In this document: positions 1-11,516 of the stretch, piece after piece
Layout of the letters: each line of letters starts with the position of its first letter
How positions within the stretch are numbered: position 1 is the stretch's first letter
From: Saposhnikovia divaricata
Lineage: Eukaryota; Streptophyta; Magnoliopsida; Apiales; Apiaceae
Assembly: GCA_036435485.1 (NCBI GenBank)
Contig: CM071598.1
Coordinates: 40,438,501-40,502,500, forward strand
Length of the DNA: 64,000 nt
Direction of reading: 5' to 3'
Position numbers and translations under genes: made by a program
Notes under the pieces: model-generated
Told to the model about the DNA's origin: nothing
The model's input: the letters and a program-made list of their open reading frames with translations, nothing else
Database searches by the model: none

Positions 1-1012
1 TCTCAGGGATAATTCTATGAAGATTTCAAATCCAGACATTCTGACATGCTTGCAAGGCACAGTGATTCAGGTTAAGGCCTTGAATCACAGATTTAATGAA
101 AATCAGAAGTCAATTATAGATCTGAGGAATGCGGTTGTACAAAGAGAGATGAGTCTACAGAGAGACAACAACAAATTGTTTCAAACCTTTTCAAAGACTC
201 AGGATACTCTGATTCAGAGATTGGGCAAAGTTGAAGCAAATCAGACTTTGTTGGCTGACAAGATTGAATCCATTGCCAACTCTCTTGAGTTAATTACTTC
301 CATCTTGATCCCTGATGATGTCAAAAAGGGGGAGAGAGTTGCTAGATCCAAGTGTAAGCAGCAGCCTCAAACTCAGTCAAAGAAAGATGATCTTGATGAT
401 GAAGGAACTAATCCAGAGAGGAGGTTAAGATCAAGGTCTGATGTTCACTTGAAAGCTGGCAAGTCTACAAGATCAAGTACAGCAGTGGATACAAATGTAC
501 AGAGTACTTCAAGGCAAAGGGATTTGTTATTCTCTAACAATCCACAAACTGATGAAGAGCTTGCTGCTAAGATTTTCTTAGAAGAGAATGCTAAGGGAGC
601 TACCTTAGAAGATATCCATGCTGAAGAATTACTCTTGCAAGAAGAGCATTTGAAAGCTATGAAATCTGGAAAGGCCAAGAAAAGTGCTAAAGCCCCAAGG
701 CCTGTTCAAAAAGGAATAGTGATTAAAGAAAATCTTGCTAGTAGTCAAGAAGAAGAAGAAGAAGAAGAAGAAGGAAAATTGATAAGAAAATCATCACTTG
801 ATGCCAGGTTGAAGCTTAAAGGTATAATGGGTCAAGAAGACAAAGGGAAAAAGGTAGATACAACCTCTGTTGCTACACATGTTGTAAGTGAATCCCTACC
901 TGTTCAAAATAATCAATTGTCTGCTCAAATGCAAAGATTTTTCTCCAAGCCTACAATTCCTGTTCAAGCTCAGAAGAAAGGAGTTGGTACTTTTCAGCAT
1001 GATAGAGGTTTC
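1..1012 (+). pseudogene. Copia-A post-pol ORF, 5' portion, open at left edge
   Basis: The frame is open from the window start; the first ATG is at 17, but the ORF clearly continues leftwards. The visible ~335 residues are hydrophilic. Residues 10-95 (counted from the ATG) are heptad-rich and coiled-coil-like, followed by a basic, Ser/Lys-rich stretch and a run of about nine glutamates from a GAA repeat near 750-773. No catalytic motif is visible. The function of such ORFs after pol in large plant copia elements is unknown; their place corresponds to the so-called envelope-like ORF, but I see no signal peptide or transmembrane segment. The ORF is cut by Copia-B. The frame at 1012 continues in register at 15667, so the ORF was intact when Copia-B inserted. 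Confidence 0.72.
1008..1012. repeat. Target-site duplication of Copia-B, left copy (GTTTC)
   Basis: GTTTC directly precedes the TG of the left LTR. The same five bases follow the CA of the right LTR at 15662-15666. A 5-bp duplication is standard for copia integrases. Confidence 0.95.
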
Positions 1013-2066
1013 TGTTAGGTCCAAATGTGTTGTAGAGGGGGGGTGAATACAACTTTTCGAATATGAGAAGCAATAAATACGATGCAATAAATGAACACAC
1101 AGATTCAAGAAATATATGTCTTATATATAACTTGAAATGGTTGCTACAACATTCATTACAAAGTATAACAGAAGTTCAGAGAGAAGTGAGTGATACTAAG
1201 CTCTGTGAATGCACTCTCTCTTTTTCTCTTGTGTTTTTCTTAAGAATTGCTCACTAACTAAAACATTACACAAGTACTTCTATTTATACTACATGTAATC
1301 TATGTCCTGTAGTCTTCAAAGACTAAGATGTACGTGGCCCAATGATGTCCACATAAATCTTGCCTTATCTTGAAAGCTTGGAAATCTGCCAATTAGAAGA
1401 TGCCATGTGTCATGTTGAAGCTGCACTCTAAGTAGAACTTCTACTTGAGAATTTCTACTTAGCCATCTCGAAGTTCTAAGTAGAACTTCTACTTAGAAAC
1501 TTCTACTTGGCCATCTAGAATATTTAGTACTTAGAAAATATTCTGGTCTTCAACTTGAAACTTCAATGCACATCTTGAACTTGTGATATCTTCATGTCTT
1601 CTTTGTTCTTCACTAAGTTCTTGAATATGGATCTTTATTACTGACATAAACTTGCTATCAATGTCCTGACACTTGATGCAACGGTCTGGTTCATAAGTGA
1701 CTAGTCTTGATAGGGTTTTGCTTCTTGAATAAATTACCATATCCAATTAGAAATGTGGCTTTCCAATATTTGCTTTCCTTCTTGTTCACTTGAAATCAAT
1801 TGGTCTTATTGATACTGATAGTTATGATCTTGATCTTTGGCTTTTCAAATCACTGAGGCATGAACAACTTTGACTTGAACTTCTTTCAATGATTTCTTCT
1901 TCGATTGATCATAGTTAACATGTTGAATTGTATCAATTACCTTGTCTTCATTTAGTGTTGATTTCTTGTGACTTCTTGTTCTTGATTGTCTTCTGGTTAA
2001 GTATCTTTTCCTTTAGTTTGAGTTACATTAGTTATAGTGTTACAAGTTTACACACTCTGCCTTTCA
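1013..2066 (-). repeat. Copia-B left LTR (3' LTR in element orientation)
   Basis: It begins TGTTAGGTCC and ends CTGCCTTTCA on the plus strand. It aligns without gaps to 14608-15661 with four substitutions seen by eye. It joins the PPT at 2067. Short ORFs within it occur identically in both LTRs and are not genes. Confidence 0.95.
1427..1511. repeat. Inverted AAGTAGAA/TTCTACTT repeats in the Copia-B LTR
   Basis: Several alternating copies of AAGTAGAA and its complement TTCTACTT form nested palindromes, for example AAGTAGAACTTCTACTT. The right LTR has the same block near 15022-15106. Related AAGTAGAA/AAGTCGAA words recur in the leader and in the post-pol spacer of this element. Confidence 0.7.
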
Positions 2067-2080
2067 ATCTCCCCCAATTT
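2067..2080 (-). other. Polypurine tract of Copia-B
   Basis: On the minus strand AAATTGGGGGAGAT abuts the 3' LTR. This is the expected primer for plus-strand DNA synthesis and confirms the element's orientation. Confidence 0.85.
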
Positions 2081-2410
2081 GATTGTCTAACAATGACATT
2101 CAAATTAGTGAAGGATAACTCAACTAAACAATGAGACGAGAAAAGATAATTAACATTACAGTCTTGAATAATTTACAATTGAAATTTACATGAAAACAAT
2201 ACAAAGAACTTAAACTAGAAACAGAATTCGAACTTCGAATTAAAGTTCATTTGAGTGATTCCTATCACCTGGATTATTTCATACCTTTTAGTCAAACTTG
2301 TATCACCTTATTGGATTCACTCTAAGGTGAATTTTCCTCAAGTGAGTTAAAGCAACCGAAAGACATGAAGTTTTTCCAACTTCAAGTTCACACCACTCTG
2401 ACCTTTAACC

Positions 2411-4150
2411 CTAATTCCGTTTCCTCTTTCTAGCTTCAGCAGCTTGGTCTCTCTCTTCTTTCTGCCTTTTGCGCTTCTCCTTCTGCTGCTTTTCTTTCTT
2501 GTATACTGGATCTTTAAGCTGCTTCCACCTAGCATTCAACAGACTTACAGCTTCCATTTCTAGAGGGTTCTTGGGCTCTGGATAAGGATGTTTGAAAAGC
2601 CTTCTGAGTTTGTCCACCTCCTGAGTAGTCCTGATCTTTGGAATATCCTCAAAGTTCTTCATGATGAGCTGAGGTTTCCAGTGAGATTTATCAGATTTAA
2701 ACTGACAATAGATCATCTTGGGGTAGCCCTTGACACGGTCAGTATTGTGGACACTGGCCGCATCTCGCTCCATTCGCTTCTTTTCCACCACTACTTCAGA
2801 CAGGTAACTCATGAGTCTCTGCTTTTATTCAACAAACTTATCTTCCACTTCGCCCCATTTGAATACATATAATACTCTCTCCAGAAATGCAGCATCTTGA
2901 GTCCGTAGCAGCCATTGTCTACTCATATGCAAGATTGTTTGATTCTGGTCTGCATCTATGAATACTAAGGCATCAACTGTATCTTCAACATAAGCATGTA
3001 TCCAGTATACACTATCACTTCCTGGAACACCAATAGCCTCCCTTATTTCTCCTTGTTCTAGTGCTGCAGAAGGAAGAGTCAGAGCTTCATCTACATTCTT
3101 CATGGCTTGAAGAATATTCCATTTCTTCTCTATCAGCTCCGGCTCAATCTTCACGTCATCAAGAGGGTTTGGAGCAATGACATCACACTTCCATACCTCA
3201 TTGCTCTTCTTGAATATAACTCTTTCAATGATCTTCACGGATTTATCTTTAAGCTCAGAAGCGAATCCCTTACTCATCATTTGTCTACAGACAGCTTTGA
3301 GAGATTCCACTGAAAACTCCATTAGATCATTTTCCTCCATGCTAACCCTCTTCATCTTTCCGTCAACTACCATCCGGACAAAATTTGGATATGCTGAGAA
3401 TTCTGGACCCTTGTCCTCTGCTAGCTGCATTAACTGATCCCTGTACAGAATGCTTAGCTCCTCAGATTGAGAGTATTGAATTTTAGTCGCTAGCAAGAAC
3501 AACTCTGACGCAGATCTTCTCATAATGAATTGGTCATCCACATATAAGAAAGATGTTGGGACTCCTTCTACCAAAGACAAGATAACCTGCCACTCCTTAA
3601 GATTTGCATTGTATCCAACCCTGACTTTAGAAATTAATCTCTTCAAAGCATTTATATAGTCCCCAGTCATTGGATTCTGCAAATTCAAGTTGTAGAACAG
3701 ATCATCTGCATCCTTGTTATGAACTCCTTTCGCACAGGGTCCCATCATTATCTTCCTTGCTTCATCCCATTTCTGCCCTATCCTTCGTTTGTCCAGATCA
3801 ACTTGAGGATCAGCTAACCTTGCAAGCTCATGATCATACTGCTTCCCTTGTAGCTCCACCTTCTTTTCTAGGAACGCAGCATGTTCTTTCATCATCTTCA
3901 TTTTATAGAACTGAGCTTGTTCCAAGGCTAACTGTTGAGCTTTAAGAGTTTCCTCATCAACAGGAAATTCTTCAGGCATTCCGGAAGACATCCCAGCACC
4001 TCCACCTTGTTCCTTCAAAGATCTTTTTATAGCGTGTGCCAACGGTACGTCTTCCATGTCAGAATCTGAGTCAAGTACCTCCTGTACTGTTTCCTGATGA
4101 CTCAGGTCAATAAATGGTTCATCAACCATTACTGCCTTACCCTTCCTCAT
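2411..4150 (-). pseudogene. Copia-B post-pol ORF, C-terminal part (stop at 2825)
   Basis: A 441-codon stretch ends at an in-frame TAA (2825-2827). The same frame then continues through about 137 more codons to 2411, so I read one region with a premature stop. The N-terminal side is acidic and then rich in Lys/Glu helices (about residues 65-125). The last 50 residues are a Lys/Arg/Glu run, KEKQQKEKRKRQKEE-like, possibly nuclear-localising or nucleic-acid binding. The frame is offset from the upstream 735-codon part (4153-6360), with the break near 4200. No enzyme motif is recognised. The role in the element is unknown. Confidence 0.65.
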
Positions 4151-4152
4151 CC

Positions 4153-6360
4153 TCAGAGCCTCTTCATCAACAGACGGCTCAACTTCTGGTTCCTTGACAA
4201 GATCAGTGAGTTATCCTGAGCTCCACCTTGGTCTTCAGATCCACCAGCTGCATAGGAACCTCCAAAACCAGAACCAGAGGCTCCCGCTCCACTAGCACCA
4301 CCTGCACCACCTGCACCAGCATCGGGGGGAGGTTGTTGCGACTCGAAACACTCCGGGGGCACAAAACTCCTGACTGCGAACATCATTCTACTGATCTCCA
4401 CAGCCATTGTATGCATTGTAGACTCCAATGCCCCCATCCTCTCATTGAGAGTGCTTCCTAAGACACCACCAGCATGGCCCAAGTCATTGACCTTATTTGT
4501 CAAATCATCAAAAGCTGTAGCTTGACTTGCCATTCTTGCTGCGTAGTCGTCTAGAGCCCTTTGGTTGTTTCCAATGTTCATCCCAAACTGCCCCATCGTC
4601 TGTCCGAACTGCTTCATCTGATTTTCCATAGAAGTCATACGCGTAGCAAGATTTTCAATGTTAAGGGACGGTGTTTGGTTTAGGTGACCTCGCTCTAATA
4701 CTCGTTCTGTTGGTATTTGACGCTCGGTTTCGGGCCTTGAAAATGAAGGTCCCTCTCTCCCTAACCTCTCACACACACTCCCTGTCTCACGCTCGTGTAT
4801 GTCTTCAATGATTGATCCAAATAATGAAGCAGTACCTGCAGAAAATTGATAAGAAATGTTGTTGACAGTTATGGGATCAAATTCTGTTTGTTCCTGAGTT
4901 GGAATCTCAGGCTGAGAGGCTGCAAAGTGTCCTTGTACGACATCAGAACCGATCCTCTTTGCAGCATCAGTACGTACCGGTGAAAGTACGGCTGAAGTTC
5001 TTAAGACTTCATGTCCTCTTGAAGCAACAGTATCTTCAAGAGGTACATCATCCTCACCAAAATCAAAATCCCTATGTGCAGATTGTTCAAGGGGTGAACC
5101 ACTCGCGTGAGGTGGAGTGGTTGCGTGTGACACGCTAGGGTTTGACTGTGGTTGTGAAGTAGCAGCGTGGAAAAGTTTGGCTTTCTTTCGAATAAGTTGC
5201 TGCTCTTCGGTTTCACTCTCCTCATCATCTTGTACATATACACGTGCTGGTTTTCTGACTTCCGTTAACAGGGGTGAAAGAGAATAAGAATGTGTATCGG
5301 TTTCAGAAATATAGCTCTCACCCTGGGATAGATCCTGCGGGTTAGCAGTCTCTTGGGTCGCGGAATCAGATACATAGGAGGAGGAATGAATAGTATGCAT
5401 GGAGAGATTACCTGATTGATTACCTTGTGCATCATCGCTTTCCTCATCAGGAATCTCATCAAATGCCTCAGCATGAACAGATGGATTTTGAGCATGTGAT
5501 GAAACTTGTGATGATGCCTCCAAATTGGTAACTCCTGCATCATATCTAAGCCACATTTGAAGATTTTCAGGAGTAGACATTGGTTTACCTTGATGTTTAT
5601 CCTGATTAGCAATGGTTGAAAGTGACTTAGTGCCCATCCCTAGCGATGCAGATGTTGGGCTTCTGGCAAATCCCTGTCTAACAGCAAGAGCATCCTTCGG
5701 TATTAAGTCATTGATCAGCATTTGAAGAAACCGAGGAAACCAGCAGACGACATCAGTTGTAGTGAGGTCTCTGCTTGCAGGAGATCCCATTGAGCCCACT
5801 ATTTCAGAGAGAACTATGCATCCATAGTTTATATCCAGTTCTCTTGCTAGGGCAACTGCAAAGGTTTGCATTGGAATTGGAATTTGATGAAAATCTTTTT
5901 CGCGTGCCCGAAAACATCGTGTGATGGCCTCGAAAAAGTAATTCCATTCCACATGGAAGAATTGTTTTTGGATATTTCCCGTGATTGGGCCTTTTGGAGG
6001 ATAACATCCAATCTCTTCAAAGAATCTGAGGCGTTCTGCAGCAGTAGGTTCTGGATCATAGGCATCTTTAATTGGAAATCCCAGAACCCTGTTGACAATT
6101 TCTTCGGTCACCTCATATTCCTGACCCGCTAAGGTAAACCTGAAACCAAAGGGGGTTGATTTGCTCCCAAAAGTAACCGCACTAGTCCATAACTGCTGTA
6201 AAGCATCATGTACTAGTGTAGGTTTAGCAGTAAAAGCATGGCTAGCTTTGGAGTACAAATTGAGAAATCGTATCCAAAACTTAAACCGCGGGAGTTGATC
6301 ACCAATTTCCGTAGAAATATTATAAAAATTGTTTTTAGCAAGTGAAAATTGGTGAGCCAT
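4153..6360 (-). CDS. Copia-B post-pol ORF, N-terminal part (735 aa, unknown function)
   Basis: The ATG at 6360 opens a 735-residue frame. Residues ~1-190 look globular (motif FWIRFLNLYSKASHAF near residue 28) and resemble the N-terminal domain of uncharacterised ORFs found after pol in plant LTR elements. Residues ~250-480 are acidic, Ser/Thr/Gln-rich and low complexity. Residues ~560-660 form a heptad-rich helix with repeated MxxMxxQ and GQ spacing, likely a coiled coil. A Gly/Ala-rich tail (~680-715) follows. No signal peptide or membrane helix is visible, which argues against a true envelope protein. The last ~20 residues are probably out of frame because the conserved frame resumes at -1/+1 near 4200. 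Function unknown. Confidence 0.6.
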   Translation of the reverse strand: MAHQFSLAKNNFYNISTEIGDQLPRFKFWIRFLNLYSKASHAFTAKPTLVHDALQQLWTSAVTFGSKSTPFGFRFTLAGQEYEVTEEIVNRVLGFPIKDAYDPEPTAAERLRFFEEIGCYPPKGPITGNIQKQFFHVEWNYFFEAITRCFRAREKDFHQIPIPMQTFAVALARELDINYGCIVLSEIVGSMGSPASRDLTTTDVVCWFPRFLQMLINDLIPKDALAVRQGFARSPTSASLGMGTKSLSTIANQDKHQGKPMSTPENLQMWLRYDAGVTNLEASSQVSSHAQNPSVHAEAFDEIPDEESDDAQGNQSGNLSMHTIHSSSYVSDSATQETANPQDLSQGESYISETDTHSYSLSPLLTEVRKPARVYVQDDEESETEEQQLIRKKAKLFHAATSQPQSNPSVSHATTPPHASGSPLEQSAHRDFDFGEDDVPLEDTVASRGHEVLRTSAVLSPVRTDAAKRIGSDVVQGHFAASQPEIPTQEQTEFDPITVNNISYQFSAGTASLFGSIIEDIHERETGSVCERLGREGPSFSRPETERQIPTERVLERGHLNQTPSLNIENLATRMTSMENQMKQFGQTMGQFGMNIGNNQRALDDYAARMASQATAFDDLTNKVNDLGHAGGVLGSTLNERMGALESTMHTMAVEISRMMFAVRSFVPPECFESQQPPPDAGAGGAGGASGAGASGSGFGGSYAAGGSEDQGGAQDNSLILSRNQKLSRLLMKRL

Positions 6361-8072
6361 TTTAATTAAATGTTTTTCTTTGAAAGATGTGATTTTTTTT
6401 TATTTTAATTGAGAAAAACAAATAATTTACAAATTAAATGATGCATCCCTTTTAATTTATCAAAAAAAACAAAAGTCCCTTAGAGAAAATTAAACTACGG
6501 GATGAACAATCAAAAACCAATTACTAAATCTGAATATTCAAAGAAGATGAATATTCGTGTGTACCAGTGAAATCTTGTGTGTTTATGAATGGTGAATATG
6601 AAATCGCGTTTTATGAACAGTACACAAACAATATATGTTCGTGTGTATGTATATGCGCGTGTATATGGATGAACACAAAACACACCAACACAAAGATTAA
6701 GGATAACACAGTCAAGATTAGTCCAAAAATTGGCAGTAATTCATGATTAGTATGAGTTTAATCACAAAACACAGATTAATGGTATGAAGTTATGAAATCG
6801 CACTGTTTTTGTGAAACGGCTGCTGTAAAAATGAAATTAGGTAAAGTGAATGATGCATCGAGTTAGAGATGTATATATAGATGATTGTGAAATGACAAAA
6901 GTATCCCTGTTAAAAAGAGTGTTAAAGTCTAAGTACATACAGGGAGGACTTAAGTCGAACTCTATCTCGAACATCTCTATCTCGAACATCTCTATCTCGA
7001 ACATCAAGTCGAACTTCGAGATAAAGTTCGAGATAGAGGTTAACTCGAACAATTATGCACAAATAAGCACTTTAACCAATTTTACAGCAGAAACTATAGG
7101 GAAATCCTATCTTGAAGATTATTGATTTGTAGTAAACTTGGAAAAATTCCCTTCTAAGAAAGATAAGGAAATTCAAGATACTTTTCGAGTTAGAAGTCTA
7201 TCTCGAACATCAAGTCGAAATTCGAGTTGAGTTTCGAGATAGACTAAGAACTCTATCTCGAACATCAAGTCGAAATTCGAGTTGAGTTTCGAGATAGACT
7301 AACTCGAAGTTAATCTCAAATTCTTTCCAAAATACCCCCTTGAAGCAAAAAGTACAGGGTAATTCAAGATATGTTTCGAGTTAGGAGTGTAACTCGAAAA
7401 ATTCCCTTTAGCTTAACTGAGAACTCTATCTCGAACACCAAGTCGAAATTCGAGTTGAGTTTCGAGATAGACTAACTCGAAGTTAATTCTCAGTTCTTTT
7501 CAAAATATTCCCTTAAATAGAAACCTCATCTCAGCTTTTGAGATAAAATTCGAGATAGAATTTATCTCGAATATTTTGAAGATAGAACTAGGCACACTGG
7601 TAACTCGAACTCGAACTCGAACTCGAAGTCGAATTTCGAGATGAATTTCGAGATAGCCAACTCGAAATTCTTCCCAGACTTAGAATTTTTCAAAAACTTC
7701 ATTCTGACAGCTTAAGTCGAAATTCAAGTCGAATTTCTAGATGAGTTTCGAGATAGAACCTAACTCGAAATTTTGAAGTTTTTCAATTCTAAGGCCTCTA
7801 ATTACATGAAAATCAAAGGTAAATTCATCTAAAAATCATGCAATATTTATAATATTATGAATTTAACTCCCCCTATGATCATGCAATCTAACAAGCATAA
7901 ATTCACAGATTTGTGCTATAAAAGACACTTAAAACACAATGAATTCATGCAAAAACACACTATATGCAACCTATAACAATCATTAATTAGGCATATTAAA
8001 GTCTAAGCACATAATGATTGAGTAGCTTGCACATACAAACATAAACATGGATTTTACAGATAGAAGGCTTTA
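6361..8072 (-). other. Copia-B spacer between pol and post-pol ORF
   Basis: About 1.7 kb without a credible gene. The 6361-6840 part is AT-rich. The 6949-7770 part is packed with palindromic CTCGAA/TTCGAG words (separate entry). The 7780-8072 part is AT-rich again. The short frames here are repeat-driven translations, for example ISISN repeats from a 15-bp unit. Confidence 0.7.
6949..7770. repeat. Array of palindromic TATCTCGAA / TTCGAGATA units
   Basis: Dozens of CTCGAA and TTCGAG words occur in ~820 bp. Three exact 15-bp copies of TCTATCTCGAACATC lie at 6961-7005. A ~48-bp unit, whose ends CTATCTCGAA and TTCGAGATAG are exact complements around a smaller inner palindrome, occurs near 7199-7246, 7252-7299 and 7425-7472. 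Each unit could fold into a hairpin in DNA or in the element's RNA. Confidence 0.85.
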
Positions 8073-10879
8073 CTAACTTGTGTTAAGCATTCCCAATTCA
8101 CCAACCAACCTATTGAATGTTACTTCATCAAGAGGTTTGGTGAATATATCTGCAATTTGTTGCATTGTGGGCACAAAATGTAGCTCCACAGTCCCCTCCT
8201 CGACATGTTCTCTTATGAAATGATACCTGATGTCAATATGCTTGTTCTTGAGTGATCTACAGGATTGTTGGTTATGGCAATGGCACTTGTGTTGTCACAC
8301 ATGATTGGAATTTTCTTGTGCTCCATGCCATAATCCTTCAATTGGTTCCTCATCCACAGTATTTGAGCTACACAGCTTCCAGCAGCAATGTACTCAGCTT
8401 CAGCAGTAGAAGTAGATACTGTATGTTGCTTTTTACTTTGCCAGGACACCAATCTTCTGCCAAGAAATTGACAAGCACCAGATGTGCTTTTCCTATCAAT
8501 CCTGCAACCTGCATAGTCTGAATCCGAATAGCCAATAAGATTAAAACCTGTATCTCTTGGGTACCAAATCCCTAGATTTGGTGTGCCCTTGAGATACCTA
8601 AAAATTCTTTTGACGGCTACGAGATGTGATTCTCTAGGATCCGCTTGGAACCTTGCACATAAACAAGTTGCGAACATTATATCTGGTCTACTTGCAGTTA
8701 AATAGAGGAGTGAGCCAATCATACCTCGATAGCTTGTGATGTCAACTGATTTACCTGATTTGTCTTCATCAAGCTTCGTGGCTGTTGCCATGGGAGTCTT
8801 AGCTGCTGATGCATCTTCTAGATTATACTTCTTGAGTAAATCTCTGACGTACTTAGATTGACAGATAAAGATACCATCTTTTCTCTGACTGATCTGTAAT
8901 CCAAGGAAGAAGGACAGCTCTCCCATCATGCTCATCTCATATTTTTCCTGCATTAGCTTGGCAAATTTCTCGCACAAGCGCTCATTTGATGACCCAAAAA
9001 TAATATCGTCCACATATACTTGAACAAGTATTAAGTCATTTCTCACAACTTTATAGAACAATGTTTTATCAATTACTCCCCTAACAAAACCATTTTCAAT
9101 TAAGAATAGGGATAGGGTTTCATACCATCGCCTTGGGGATTGCCTGAGGCCATAGACAGATTTGAAGAGTAGATACACAAAATCTGCATGTTCTGGATCA
9201 ACGAAGCCAGGCGGCTGTTCCAGATACACTTCTTCTTCTAACTCTCCGTTCAGGAAGGCACTTTTCACATCCATCTGGAAAACCTTGAAGTTCTTATGTG
9301 CTGCAAATGCCAAGAACATCCTGACTGCCTCAAGTCTTACAACTGGTGCATAGGTTTCATCATAATCAATTCCTTCTCGCTGAGAATAACCTTTTGCAAC
9401 CAAACGAGCCTTGTTTCGTGTTACAAGTCCGTTTTCATCCAGTTTATTTCTGAATACCCACCTAGCTCCAATTACGGATATATTCTTTGGTCGGGGTACC
9501 AGTTTCCAAACTTTCTGCCTTTCAAACTGATTGAGTTCCTCTTGCATTGCAATCACCCAATCAGCATCGCCAAGAGCTTCTTCTATTTCTTTAGGTTCAA
9601 GCTTGGATAAGAACCCATAATATAAGGAGATATTAGCCATGTCAGCTCTTGCAGTTCTTCTAGTAGTCACACCAGCATCTGGATCACCAATAATTAACTC
9701 AAACGGATGGTCTCTATTCCATACTCGTTCACCTGGAAATTGTCTTGATGATTCAGCTTGACTTTCTGAGTTGGGGTGCTGACTACCTTGATTATTTTCA
9801 CTAACTCCCCCTGAGTTAGTGCCAGCTCCTACAGAACTAGAGTCAACTCGACTCGATCCTTGAACAGTAGTCCTTGAGCTGCTATTTACTGCCCCTGAGT
9901 TGTTGCCGGTTCGTACTGAAGAAGTCTCTCCTGATCTTGTAGAATTAGCTTGTTCACTAGACTCAGGTTCTTCATGTACGCTTGGAACATTTAATGGAAC
10001 AACCAACTCAGGTTCATCTTCAAGATCTTCTAAGTCCAGATTCTGAAATTTTAGGGACTCAGGTTCACTAGAATCTCTTGAAATTGATGAGAGTTTGGTA
10101 TCGTCAAATCTGACGTTGTAACTTTCAGTCACTTTTTGATCATTCACCAAGAACACTCTATAAGCTGCCACCACGTCTGTAGAGTAACCAACAAAGATTC
10201 CTTCACGAGCTTTTGCTGCAAACTTGCCTAGATTTTCATCATCTATAAGCACATAGCATTTTGCTCCGAAGACATGAAAGTATTTGATTGTTGGTCTTCT
10301 GTTGTTCATTAGCTCACATGGTGTCTTTTCTTTATCTTTTATGATCAAGGTTCTATTTTGAGTGTAACAAGCGGTACTCACTGCTTCGGCCCAGAAATAC
10401 AAAGGAAGTTTTGAATCATACAACAAAGTTCTTGCTGCTTCAACCAAAGTTCTATTCTTCCTTTCAACTACTCCATTTTGCTGTGGAGTTCTCGGGGCTG
10501 AATACTGACGACGTATTCCCTTAGATACACAGAAGTCATTTAGCACTGCGTTTTTGAATTCAGTGCCATTGTCTGATCTAATCGTCTTCACAGTAAGTGT
10601 TGAAACATTCTCAATTTGAGTGATATGATCAATGATTAAGAAAGGTACTTCGTCTTTCGTCATTGCGAACAATACCCATGTATACTTGGAGAAGTCATCC
10701 ACGATTACCAAAGCATATCTTTTCCTAGACAAAGATAGGACATTCACTAGGCCAAACAAATCCATATGAAGAAGTTGCAGAGGCTCAGTAATACTAGAAA
10801 TTTCTTTGCTTTTATGCGATGCTCGCTTCGACTTTCCCATTTCACAAGCTTCACAGAGTCCTTTCCGAGCGAACTCCAT
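8073..10879 (-). pseudogene. Copia-B pol: integrase, reverse transcriptase, RNase H
   Basis: The 888-codon frame (8213-10879) follows the PR segment in the same frame after a TAA at 10880-10882. Integrase core residues D40, D103 and E139 give the expected D-D-35-E. The C-terminal integrase region leads to a Ser/Glu-rich linker (~290-400). Copia RT follows with the GARWVFRNKLDENG start, the KVFQMDVKSAFLNGELEEEVY block and the catalytic YVDDI. RNase H shows GYSDSDYAG, RKSTSG and STAEAEYIAA. A single-base frameshift near 8250 cuts off the last ~60 codons, whose frame ends at a stop at 8073-8075. Catalytic residues are intact, so only the frameshift and upstream stop disable it. Confidence 0.92.
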
Positions 10880-11425
10880 TTATGGTAGATCTCTCACCAG
10901 TTCTCGCCTCGCGAGAGCATTCATCGTTTTGAAGTTTAAGTGAGATAACTTTTTGTGCCATAACCAGCTTTCATCATCCGAGGCTTTGCTGTAGAAACAG
11001 GTGACCTCATTCTGATTTGCTGAATCCATATCTGCAACAAAAAGATCTGCCTTTCGAACTCCTCTCAAAGCTAGTGAGCCTTCCTTGATGTGAGTGATTG
11101 ATACACCTTTCTTGTTGAAGACAATTTCGTAACCTTTGTCAGAGAATTGACTAATACTCAACAGATTGTGCTTTAGTCCCTCAACATAGGAAATATCTTC
11201 TATGATGACATTGCCAATTTTCAGTTTGCCATATCCCTTAGTCACACCTATGCTGTCATCTCCAAAGGTAACATAAGGGCCAGCCTTCATAACCAACTCT
11301 GTAGGCAGGGAATTGTTTCCAGTCATATGCCTCGATGCTCCACTGTCTAGCACCCATATGACTTTATTTCTATTCTGCTTAACGCCCTGCAATGACAGAT
11401 TGGTTAGACATTCTTCGGAACCCAA
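10880..11425 (-). pseudogene. Copia-B protease and GAG-pre-integrase domain
   Basis: This 181-codon segment contains the aspartic protease signature LDSGASRHMTG (D27) and, near residue 155, the LWHKKLSHLNF zinc-binding start of the GAG-pre-integrase domain. It ends at a TAA (10880-10882) exactly where related polyproteins run on into the CEAC motif of integrase; that motif appears immediately after the stop. It is part of one broken gag-pol polyprotein, not a separate gene. Its frame differs from gag upstream, so a frameshift lies between about 11425 and 11600. Confidence 0.9.
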
Positions 11426-11516
11426 CTTTGATTGGGCCCGGCTTTTCGATAAGATCGAGAATCAACAGATTTAACAACAGGAGATGCACTTTTCTTCACA
11501 TTACTAGAGCTTTCGA

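Noticed and set aside
1063..1257. 64-codon open frame also present at 14658-14852
   Set aside because: It is identical in both LTRs of Copia-B and has no recognisable motif; it is an LTR sequence, not a gene.
4228..4461. Plus-strand open frame opposite the Copia-B post-pol ORF
   Set aside because: It lies antisense to the Gly/Ala-rich coding part of the post-pol ORF; its composition is the shadow of that region.
6850..7125. Open frame with ISISN repeats
   Set aside because: The peptide repeats come from three exact 15-bp DNA repeats in the spacer array; both strands are open there by composition.
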